Source: Phoronis australis (lineage: Eukaryota; Phoronida; Phoronidae). Taken from it: DNA of 64,000 nt. The notes under the pieces were generated by a model. The model had not been told where the DNA came from, did no database searches, and saw only the letters and a list, made by a program, of their open reading frames with translations. This document shows, piece after piece, positions 29,601-38,991 of this stretch (position 1 is its first letter; each line of letters opens with the position of its first letter). The stretch covers positions 461,181 through 525,180 of the forward strand of contig NMRA01000259.1 in assembly GCA_002633005.1 (NCBI GenBank), given 5' to 3'. A program made the position numbers and the translations under genes.

Positions 29601-32600
29601 GAAGGTATGAAGGCTTTTTATGGCGCCGACGGTCAGGTGCGATTGTTTCGTCCTTTAGAGAACATGAAGAGAATGCAGGCCTCGGCAGAACGCTCCTGCT
29701 TGCCAGTAAGTCACGTATCATGCATGTCTGGTATCAAGCTCCACTGTGGTAACATCGGTATTACTTTAGGACATCTTGTTTGACACGATGGAGAATGTAT
29801 TAATTAAATTTCGTGCCGCATCACAAAAGTTGTGCCGTGTAATACAACACTTTCTTGGTTTCTATGGTTACCGCAAGCACTGTGGAGTTCATATGTGTTA
29901 TTTTTCACTAAATTAACCAGTTAATGAATTCTTATTTAATGTTGTTCCAAGGCCACTATTTTTGATTAGCCAAGACAGCTTTGCTCAATGTGTCTTGTAC
30001 GGTTATGTAGGACCCTAGAAGAAAATCCAAGTTTGGCTAATTTTAGAGCATCATCATTCATATATGACTGATCGGAGTCATATGAATCTGGGCTTTATTC
30101 AGTGTTCTCCAAAACACTGTAGTTATGAATTGATTATAAAATGTTCCACTTTTGCATGAGGGGCTGTGATATATAGGACGTCTATAGTATGTTCATCATG
30201 AAAAATCTCTGAAGTTGCATAACACGAAAACGAACTGTAACTAGTATTTTTCTGGGATTTCATCTTGAACATATCAAATAAAATTTGATAAAAATGTTAT
30301 TGATACTGTTGTTTTGCTATCAGTGTATGTTTATTTTTATTAAATTGTACTAAAAATACAGTTGTAGTAATGACTGATGAGTATAATGTCAAAAATCAAA
30401 GTCTATGCCTTACATCTTTCAGAAAATGTATATTTGTTAAAACGAACAGTTTTGTAGATGTTTAGTTGATTACGTAATCTTGTCACAAAAGTGCCACAGA
30501 TCATTAATTAACGCAGACTTTGTATAAAGCTAAACAGATTGAATTTTCGAGTTTTTGTTGTGATTGACTAATATAATTTGAGGTCACCCGACTCAAAACT
30601 TTGACGAATCACATTGCATGAAACTTTTAACTAGAAGTGTGCTATGCGATTGGTCAGTTTTTGAGCCGAGTTTCCAGTAGTGTTAGGGGCCAGTTCACTG
30701 CTTAAGTCAACTTTGTCGTCATTTCGATCTCTGACATACTCAACGTAACGGACGTGTCATTTTAGACTTTTGACAAGGGTGAACTAATAGAATGTCTCCA
30801 GAGACTCATCGCTCTTGATAAAGACTGGGTTCCCAAAACGACAGACGGTTCACTCTACATCAGGCCTACCCTGATTGGAACGGAAGTAAGTGTGTGGGCG
30901 CATCCCATCTAGATTTTAAGTTTTGTCTACACTAGGGGTTACCCGAAAACAGCTTATTCTAGACACAGCTTGTCTCCATTCATGCATTCAGCCAAGCTTC
31001 CACTCTACACACCCCACACCTTATAACGCATACGGCGCAAACAGGATTAGATCTGATGGCCACAGCTGGAACGATAAAGTCTCACCAATGTCAGACAAGA
31101 AGAATTGCCAAAATCACTCTTTTTTCATTTTTCCACGCATTCTAACATTGTTGTGAATGCCCTCAAATTTTCAAAATATTGTATCGTCTGATCCTGGCTT
31201 CAACATCATAGAGCAGTAATTTCAGTTATCTGCCATATTGTGTCCTAGATTGGTGAGATTTTAGTGATGTTACTTACGCCTTGTTTGCAGGTGTGCGTCC
31301 ACACGAGCATGTGTGCGTTCACACGAGCAGGTGTGCGTCCACACGAGCAGGTGTGCGTCCACACGAGCAGGTGTGCGTCCACACGAGCAGGTGTGCGTCC
31401 ACACGAGCAGGTGTGCGTCCACACGAGCAGGTGTGCGTCCACACGAGCAGGTGTGCGTCCACACGAGCAGGTGTGCGCCCTCACAAGGACATGCGCTCGT
31501 TCCCCAACGAGTTGTCACATACATATGTGTCGAGTCGCCCCAACACAAATAGCGTCTACACTACTACTAATTTACATATCGCAAGCTCCGCCCCCTTGTG
31601 AAATGTTGACAAACAAACAATAAATTTTACCCAGCAACATGTTCTTTGTTGGGTAAAATGGCAGGTTGGAAATGTAGGTGTGTCAAGAATGCTGTGTTCT
31701 GATTGGTCACTTTAGCTGTCACTCAAAGTCCTGGCGATTGGTGAATTCTAACGACAACTCATCCCAAGAAGAAGTTGTTCAAGTGTAATTCATGGTGTGG
31801 ATGGCATTTTAGTGTTTAGTCATTATTGTAATGCTTGGCTGAGTTACAACACTGTTTGTTAACAGTTTGAATCCGTCTCGGTTCTTTGATAAAGTTCATG
31901 AAGCGCATTGCGGGTGCACTGTAAAGGACAGGTCGGGGAACAAATATTAAGTGAATGTGCTTGTGCTTTTGTTGGTATTCAAATTAGGTGCGCTTCAGTT
32001 TGATTGAAATTTGTTTCTGCAGGTAATTTTTGCTCCTTTCGTCTTGTCACCTCCCATTGTGAATATGTAAGGTGACGTATGTTGTTGTACTTGGAATGAC
32101 GAAAGTTCAAAAACAGACAGGTCTAAGGAAATGTCAAATGACATAATTCTTTGTTACAAATTAGGGAGGCGTTCATAATTTGTGTATGAAAAACTGGATT
32201 CCAGAATGGGGCATTTTGTGACTTTCATATTTTGCCCGAGTACAATAGGAATTTGTCGTGAAAATCAGTTGCTAAGTCAGCACACAATGTTATTTGATGT
32301 TAGTGTGTTTGTTATTCAACTTACATCTTCTATCTTTATTTTCTACATTCCGTTAGCAAAAATTCTACAAAAAAATCTTAATTTTCATTACAGCCATCTT
32401 TAGGCGTGGCGCCGTCTCTGGAGGCCATATTGTATATCATCACTGGCCCTGTGGGACCTTACTTTCCAACTGGTTTAAAACCTGTCTCTCTATTGGCTGA
32501 TCCTCGGTATGTGCGGGCGTGGCCAGGTGGCGCTGGCAACTCCAAAATGGGCTCGTAAGTAATTTTGGCAATAATATATGGTTCAGTTGAGGCTGAGTTG

Positions 32601-35600
32601 AATGATATAGACTCCTTAGCTATCGAGCAGTTTATTTATACGTCATATAAGCGAGTTTGGAATGACTTTAATTTCATGGCAAATATTTATGAGCCATTTT
32701 CAGGTCATTTGGTTTTTTGTCATGTTTTTTATGTTTGCATATCTTGGAAGTCTGAAAATCCTACCTTCAGAGTCGAAATGAGCATTGAGTGACAAGTCCA
32801 TTATCAAAGAAAATTGTGTATTTTACTGAAAATTTCTATTAAATCTATCACGTCGAGAAAAGAATTGAATGACTTTTGACACATATTTTACAAAGTGCGT
32901 TTAATCTCATAACGTAGCTAAGTCATTGAAAAAGTACGATTAAGTTGTCTGAACAACTTAATCGTTTTACTATGAAAGTTTGAACACATAATTGTAAATG
33001 GTGGCGATAGACTGAGTTCTCATGACTTTTATTTAATGTCACATACAACAATAATTTGGCCGTTTAAGTCAGATTCAACTTCAAAGTTGAATAAATGAGA
33101 TATAGGCCGCAAATCTGTTTTTGTATTCAACAGAAAATTACAGTGACAAAAATTTACTCTGAAGCAGTTGGAAAATTCCACTCGGTCCGCTGAATATTTT
33201 TGTGAAATCAGGAAATTTAATTGAAATGTATGCGAGACAAGAAGTGATAGTTTTTTTAAAAGCGGCCTGTAATGATTTTTTATAGCCGTTACCTGTAAAT
33301 GATGTGAATGTACATTATACTTCAGCAACTATGGCCCCACAATCTTCATTCAACAGGAGGCTTTGAAACAGAATTGCCAACAGGTTCTCTGGTTGTATGG
33401 AGCAGACGAACAAATCACAGAGGTGGGAACTATGAACATACTTGTATTTATGATCAACGAAAATGGTGGTAGGTATCAATGTAATGTCTTAACCACTCAT
33501 TAGTGGCTTGTTTTATCAAAGTTCTTGTGTGTGGTTGTGGCGAAGACGGTCAAGAGCATTCGGTGTGCCTTTAGAAGTGCAAACATGCAACTGACATAGA
33601 GTTGATAGTTCATGCTTAGACTTACTGACTACCTTCATGAGCCATGTTAATCAGCTGTTTAGAAATTGAACATGAAGTTATGATCGTTTTAACCAAGATG
33701 GAACGTGGAACCTTTGATAAAGCGGACCCTGTAGGCATGCATACCACTTGTTGTCTTTGTTAAACGCTGTACGCGTCATATAATTAGGGCTTCATCGAGC
33801 TGTCAAAATTGATCTGAAGGAACTCGCATGAATACCTGGGGCTATTTCATGAAGAGTGACTTAAAACTGTGTATATTGGACTCAGTTGTCCGTGCAATCA
33901 AATCTTGGGTGGCGAAGCTCCTGCTGAAAGTACATTATTATCCCTATTTATATTATTATGCGCCCACATATTTATATGTGGACGCATTATGCCGTCATCT
34001 CTGTCCGTCCGTCCGTCCGTCCGGGCGGCGTCCGGCGTCCGCTGCTCTATCTCCAAAACCCTTTGACATACGTTCATGAAATTTGGCACATATGTTCCAT
34101 TCATGAATGGGACGGCATGTGCGAACTTTTGGACGGATCCGACTACCGGTGTGCCCCCTAGTGGCAATTTTAGTTTTTTACGCTTACCTTTGTATCTTCA
34201 AAAGTCCTGAATGGATTTTCATGAAATTTGGTATGTAGGCACGTATTAGTGAGATGACGCTATCCTGCCGTTTTCAGATGGATTCGACGTAGTTTGCGCC
34301 ACCTAGTGGCCATTTTTAGTGTTTTCGAGTCTGTTTTTGTGCGTCCACCCCTCTATCAACCAAACCGCTCAAAGGATGATNNNNNNNNNNNNNNNNNNNN
34401 NNNNNNNNNNNNNNNNNNNNNNNNNNNNNNNNNNNNNNNNNNNNNNNNNNNNNNNNNNNNNNNNNNNNNNNNNNNNNNNNNNNNNNNNNNNNNNNNNNNN
34501 NNNNNNNNNNNNNNNNNNNNNNNNNNNNNNNNNNNNNNNNNNNNNNNNNNNNNNNNNNNNNNNNNNNNNNNNNNNNNNNNNNNNNNNNNNNNNNNNNNNN
34601 NNNNNNNNNNNNNNNNNNNNNNNNNNNNNNNNNNNNNNNNNNNNNNNNNNNNNNNNNNNNNNNNNNNNNNNNNNNNNNNNNNNNNNNNNNNNNNNNNNNN
34701 NNNNNNNNNNNNNNNNNNNNNNNNNNNNNNNNNNNNNNNNNNNNNNNNNNNNNNNNNNNNNNNNNNNNNNNNNNNNNNNNNNNNNNNNNNNNNNNNNNNN
34801 NNNNNNNNNNNNNNNNNNNNNNNNNNNNNNNNNNNNNNNNNNNNNNNNNNNNNNNNNNNNNNNNNNNNNNNNNNNNNNNNNNNNNNNNNNNNNNNNNNNN
34901 NNNNNNNNNNNNNNNNNNNNNNNNNNNNNNNNNNNNNNNNNNNNNNNNNNNNNNNNNNNNNNNNNNNNNNNNNNNNNNNNNNNNNNNNNNNNNNNNNNNN
35001 NNNNNNNNNNNNNNNNNNNNNNNNNNNNNNNNNNNNNNNNNNNNNNNNNNNNNNNNNNNNNNNNNNNNNNNNNNNNNNNNNNNNNNNNNNNNNNNNNNNN
35101 NNNNATTTATGTGATGTTGACAACGGACGATGACGACTTTAGGATGATTCTGACTACCGGTATGTCTCTAGTGGCAATTTTAGTATTTGCCTCTAGTGGC
35201 AATTTTGGTATTTTACATTGACCTCTGTATTTTCATAGGTCTTCAGGTGTATACTTTGTGTTACTTCGTGACTATGAAGGAAAAGTTCCAAGTAGAAATT
35301 TGTTTCTGGCATTCTAATGCTGTGCTCGTATGTTGGTAAATTTGTTTTTAATTCTTTCTGTGGTGCTTTAAGCAACTGGTGTATAGGATGTGCTTGTATT
35401 ATGAAGATTACTCACATTTTGCCCCTAGCCTATTGAGGAGACAATGACCATGCCTTTCCATTTTGCAAAGTACAACATACTACATATATGCCCTCTACTG
35501 GCCACTTTATGGTACCAATAAACAACCCTAGAAGGATACTGTATGCGGTGCAATTGTGGGCGCATTTCAACGCTCTGCGTTGCTCTTGTGTTTTGTGCTC

Positions 35601-38600
35601 TGAACTGTAGGATTTGCAGCATTCTTTGTCTGGGTGTGTTGTTTGGGGTTCATCTTTTATTTGCATAAGGAGGTCACGATATTGTGAGCAGAATGTGCTT
35701 TTGATCCGATTTCAAATTTTACGAACGTGGAGACTGTATGAAGTTGGAAAAAATCCATGAATATACCTTTAGTTATGCGTGATGCTTGATGAGTACATGA
35801 CAGAGTTATGACATGATATATGGTAAGCATCTAAAGTAATACTTTAGTCTTGGTCAGGTGATGATGAAGGTGTTTTTCATTAATCTCATAATTATAACTA
35901 GTGCAATATATTCATTTCTTACCGGACACATGGTACCCTTCATGTCCATGATGGTAGCAGTATTTAAAAAAACCCGAATTCAATCCTCAACATGTTTCAG
36001 AGGAGGAGTTGGTTACACCACCACTAGACTCTGGGGTCATACTTCCTGGAGTCACCCGTAATAGTCTGCTTGAACTGGCCAGAGCATGGGTGAGTTTATT
36101 TTTATTGTTTTCTATTGAAAACATCCTGGGCTACGCTCCATAGGCTCAAGACACTCAAGAAAAGTTAGTGTGATTGTGTGCTTTGCTGGTAATGGATGAC
36201 GATGTCTCACAAGGATTGGCTTGATTTGCATTTTCGTGAAATTCTTGCGTCTGTGGCACACTTCCCTATCAAAGTATCATTTGCTTAACAGCAGATTGTG
36301 GATGCACTTGCTTGACGTGTCGGTTCTGCCGGGTCAACGGGATTAGACATCTGATTTGTTCTTGATGATGACTTCCGGCTTACAAATCAATTACATGTCT
36401 GAGCCAGTTGATGAGGTGGAACTGATGAAGTCTATCAAGTGCAGCCTATGAATTCTGTTCCTCTGGGGGGAACTTTTTCTCTTGTGCGTACCAATATCCC
36501 AGTGAGTAGTTGTAAGCCGGCTTTTAATTACTAATCACTTTGAAAACTATAATTGTTATTGGGCAATCTTATTCTTTCTCATGTCCCTGGGAGTATACAA
36601 TGGGTGCAATCATACTCGGCATCCGCCAATTAATTGGAACGCATAATTTTGTAAGTTTCAAGTCCTGAAATCCTCATGTCGTTACCCAAGTGGGAAGAAT
36701 ATCCAAGACGAGCTAAATTTTTAAGAATGTGATGCGTATGCGTGTGTCTATTCTGGCGGGTCCAAATCTCGCCGTAATAGCGCCAGACACATTGTCATTA
36801 AAGATGCACATGAAATGGAATCAACGATGGGCATGGTTTGCACATATGTGGATTTGTTTTATTTAACTGGAATATTGCCCGGGCCTACATTACCACTTGG
36901 ACGTAGCCGTGTTTATTTTGCTACATTGTGAAGAACCAGCAAACTCCCCGTTTCATTTTCAGGGCGATTTCAAAGTGAGCGAACGAAGCATCACCATGTC
37001 TGAAGTAGTACAATCTTTAAAGGAGAATCGGGTGAGTCTCGGTGGTCGTCAAGTGAGGGTGTCTTCCGTTGATGCAAGGCCCTCTAGAGTGTGATCATGT
37101 GCTTGTAATGCATGGCGTTTTTGAAGCGAGACTGCGAGTTTGTAGCAAAATCTAGTAATAAAATAGTTGAGCGCAAGATATCCTAAGTACCATTGAATAA
37201 TGTAATTTGCATATCGGTGAATGACAGTCCAATGAAAAAGGGTGCTTACATGCATGTCATAGCATTGTGTGATATCATCTATTTTGGAAATTGTGCGGAG
37301 AACCCAGGTGCTCATAACATCGTGTCGACCGCAATTCAGCAACGTGTCCAGCTGAGTTTTTAATGGCACTTTTTTAGCTGAACACGATTTGAGTAATTGA
37401 AATTTCTTGTTTTTGGGTATATCACACCATCTTTTGATTGAAATTTAAGCTTTCTAAAAAATACTTGAAACCGTACAAGTTTTCGCTTCCAGAATACGGA
37501 TTATTATTGTGAAGGTTGCAAATTATGTTTGAAATGGGTTGGCAGCCGTGGTATATTGTCATTTTAACTTGCATTTGCAGGTGATGGTTACGACTACTTA
37601 AAGTGGAACTTGCATGCTAATTCTTTATTTCTATGATTGCTTGGACAAATTACTCAATTGTTAGAAGCACAGCATATAGCGATGATGTGAATATGAAGTA
37701 GGTTGAAAATTGCCAAACGTTTTTAAGAACAAGTTTTGTGTCGAAAATGATCTGCCGTAAATCAGTCAATCGTGTCCAGTAAGTATTGTGACGTGGTGTT
37801 GGGGAATAACACTGCATGATGTGGGTTGTATGAGCCCTCAAGGTCCGTCATTTGTGCAAAGTTCACCTGTTTTCAATTTTTTTTTGTTTTCACATTTAGT
37901 TTTCAATGAATACAGCTGCACTTTGTTTAGCGTAGATGATGTTCAAATAGCATTGTCGTTTAGTTCCTGCTATAGATTTGCATAGTTAAGAGCATGCAAA
38001 TACATCTCAAAAATTAAATGGTTTATCAGGGTGCCGCAAGGCATTGTTTCATAGTAATAATAATCGTATTCTAAATTCTAGATGTTGGAAATATTTGGTG
38101 CTGGCACAGCGTGCGTTGTCTGCCCAGTAGAGCGCATCCATTACAGGGGAGACGATCTACACATACCCACCATGAAGAATGGTGCGCCAATCGCCATGAG
38201 GTTTTTCAGAAGCCTGCAGGACATTCAGGTAGGTTTAAAAACTTGTTTCATATCCCTAAAAAAAGTTTTTGTTTCAGTGGAATCACTTTTATTGTTTTAT
38301 AATGTACTGTAAGGTTTAAGTCAATGCTGTTTGATTCCTAGTGGGACATTTTAAACCTGTCTGAAACATTCCAAACTATTTCCTCTTTTGTTTACTATTT
38401 GACAGTTGTCAGAGCCACTAAATCCCGATGTCTTGTGGCCGTGATTCCGTCGTCTAGCGTTTTAGCTAGGAACCAGTCTGTTCACCATCCTGGTTTTACT
38501 ATCTTGTATAGTACTGAGAGAGTAATGACAAAACTCACCTGAAATTAACACTGCAATGGAACAGGAACACTGACTGCATGAGAGTAATTATTATATAGAA

Positions 38601-38991
38601 ACGTCAAAAAACAGACAATTGCGGCACAAATAAAAAAGTTCATGTTGATTCAACATTTCATCTATTCATTAAACATCATCAGGTTATATACAATAACACA
38701 TCATGTGTTGATTCAACATTTCGTCTATTCATTAAACATCATCAAGTTATATACAATAAGACATCATGTGTCGACACTTGATGTCTTATTGTATATGACC
38801 TGATGAACTTTGTGCGGCGATAGTCCGTTTTTTGATCCTGCTATGGCCAAAACCTGATGTAATTATATAGTAGCAGTGACAAATGCATATTTTATTTGTA
38901 AGCAGAAATAAATAATTTAAAAAAATTATTTGTCTTTTAGTATGGTCGAGTGGAGTCTCCTTTTGACAACTGGGTTCAAGTGGTCAATTGA
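23625..38991 (+). CDS. BCAT2: Branched-chain amino acid aminotransferase, mitochondrial type, complete, 11 exons, 392 residues
   Basis: A PLP-dependent fold-type IV transaminase that moves the amino group of Leu, Ile or Val to 2-oxoglutarate, the first step of their breakdown. Exons: 23625-23660, 26250-26300, 26692-26892, 29595-29705, 30766-30885, 32394-32554, 33326-33468, 36001-36089, 36963-37031, 38082-38228, 38941-38991. They sum to 1179 nt in frame, and 392 residues equals human BCAT2. The N-terminus (12-residue exon 1, then [17 protein letters not shown]) is rich in Arg, Leu and Ser with no acids, a mitochondrial presequence. [37 protein letters not shown] and GVILPGV motifs are intact. 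The PLP lysine is at ~224 (GNSKMGSNYGP), and the CXXC pair at ~338/341 (TACVVCPV). An in-frame TGA directly precedes the ATG. Invertebrates often have one BCAT, so the '2' rests on the presequence. Confidence 0.96.
24064..24180. mobile_element. Short MITE-like repeat, copy A
   Basis: Shares GATCTTGCTTTTCAAGCAAG with the related copy at 46828-46974, and ends AACTCGACCCTGGG, the complement of that copy's left end CCAGGGTCGAGTT. Lies in BCAT intron 1. Confidence 0.5.
24206..25160. mobile_element. Foldback / TIR DNA element, ~0.95 kb
   Basis: The arms are inverted copies of ~350 bp: AGGCAATGACCATCGCCTCT at the left and AGAGGCGATGGTCATTGCCT at the right; CGGAAGCTTTTCAGCGAATT faces AATTCGCCGAAAAGCTTCCG. 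ACCTAAATCA occurs at 24196-24205 and 25161-25170 as a possible target duplication. No transposase ORF, so non-autonomous. Lies in BCAT intron 1. Confidence 0.75.
26250..26300 (+). CDS. BCAT2: BCAT exon 2, residues 13-29, presequence
   Basis: [17 protein letters not shown]; the final SAASTFKAND matches human SSSFKAAD, near the presequence cleavage site of BCATm. Confidence 0.92.
26593..26660 (+). repeat. Degenerate three-copy repeat near BCAT exon 3
   Basis: ATGTGAACGCAGTATTA, ATGTGAATGCAGTATTA and ATGTGAATGCGCTATTA, the last ending 30-50 bases before the exon 3 acceptor. Confidence 0.6.
26692..26892 (+). CDS. BCAT2: BCAT exon 3, residues 30-96
   Basis: [34 protein letters not shown] and [20 protein letters not shown]. 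Acceptor TTTTCAACAG, donor GTAAAT. Confidence 0.97.
27262..27345. repeat. (ATT)n microsatellite
   Basis: Imperfect ATT/TTA run in BCAT intron 3. Confidence 0.9.
28014..28292 (+). repeat. 31-bp minisatellite, nine units, with 124-bp higher-order period
   Basis: The unit is GTGCAAAGCTAGGCCTTGTG followed by TTCAGATATTT. Variant marks recur every four units: units 2 and 6 have CCTGGCC and TAAGATACTT, units 3 and 7 start GTTC, units 4 and 8 start GTGGA. There are no spacers, so this is not a CRISPR. Lies in BCAT intron 3. Confidence 0.92.
29595..29705 (+). CDS. BCAT2: BCAT exon 4, residues 97-133
   Basis: [20 protein letters not shown] then [12 protein letters not shown]; strongly conserved BCAT segment. 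Confidence 0.98.
30766..30885 (+). CDS. BCAT2: BCAT exon 5, residues 134-173
   Basis: [20 protein letters not shown] then [12 protein letters not shown]; matches human [20 protein letters not shown]. Confidence 0.97.
31291..31490 (+). repeat. 20-bp minisatellite, nine units plus one degenerate
   Basis: The unit is GTGTGCGTCCACACGAGCAG. It holds a GTGTG-CGTC-CACAC palindrome. Because 20 is not a multiple of 3, the array is open in several frames on both strands, which creates spurious ORFs. Lies in BCAT intron 5. Confidence 0.95.
32394..32554 (+). CDS. BCAT2: BCAT exon 6, residues 174-227, with PLP lysine
   Basis: [37 protein letters not shown] and [14 protein letters not shown]. The lysine of SKMGSNYGP aligns with the Schiff-base lysine of human BCATm. 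Confidence 0.97.
33326..33468 (+). CDS. BCAT2: BCAT exon 7, residues 227-275
   Basis: [20 protein letters not shown] then [20 protein letters not shown]; cofactor-binding core. Confidence 0.98.
33959..35250 (+). repeat. Dispersed repeat with hairpin head, (TCCG)n and ~130-bp sub-units, broken by a gap
   Basis: Starts with the hairpin TGCGCCCACATA-TTTA-TATGTGGACGCA (33959-33986), then CCGTCCGTCCGTCCGTCCG. Sub-units follow, each with TTCATGAAATTTGG and later CTAGTGGCAATTTTAG or CTAGTGGCCATTTTTAG. The same CTAGTGGCAATTTT box resumes after the gap at 35167 and 35199. No ORF. Lies in BCAT intron 7. Confidence 0.75.
34381..35104. other. Assembly gap (724 N)
   Basis: Lies inside the tandem repeat of BCAT intron 7. 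No BCAT exon is missing, as exons 7 and 8 join in frame. Confidence 0.99.
36001..36089 (+). CDS. BCAT2: BCAT exon 8, residues 275-304
   Basis: [20 protein letters not shown] then [10 protein letters not shown]; matches human [20 protein letters not shown]. Confidence 0.97.
36963..37031 (+). CDS. BCAT2: BCAT exon 9, residues 305-327
   Basis: [23 protein letters not shown]; matches human [20 protein letters not shown]. Confidence 0.95.
38082..38228 (+). CDS. BCAT2: BCAT exon 10, residues 328-376, CXXC redox motif
   Basis: [20 protein letters not shown] then [17 protein letters not shown]. The C-V-V-C pair is the thiol switch of animal BCATs. Confidence 0.98.
38604..38835. mobile_element. Foldback element with internal 63-bp duplication
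   Basis: Ends TCAAAAAACAGACAATTG and complement TCAAAAAACGGACTATCG, each continuing into GCGGCACAAA / GCCGCACAAA. Inside are two 63-bp direct copies (TTGATTCAACATTTC at 38645 and 38708) and a ~29-bp hairpin (TCATCAAGTTATATACAA facing TTGTATATGACCTGATGA). Lies in BCAT intron 10. Confidence 0.75.
38941..38991 (+). CDS. BCAT2: BCAT exon 11, residues 377-392 and stop
   Basis: [16 protein letters not shown] then TGA; starts YG like the human YGIRAHEWMFPV tail. Acceptor TCTTTTAG. Confidence 0.93.
   Translation, partial: YGRVESPFDNWVQVVN

Larger units (their letters stand above)
29706..38081 (+). other. BCAT introns 4-9
   Basis: Intron 5 carries the 20-bp minisatellite and intron 7 the gapped repeat. 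ATTTCATGAAGAGTGACTTA at ~33845 belongs to a dispersed motif also seen at ~8425 and ~27975. Introns 4, 6, 8 and 9 show nothing recognisable. Confidence 0.4.

Noticed and set aside
31245-31623. Four overlapping ORFs of 79-119 codons on both strands
   Set aside because: All come from the 20-bp tandem repeat, which lacks stops in several frames.
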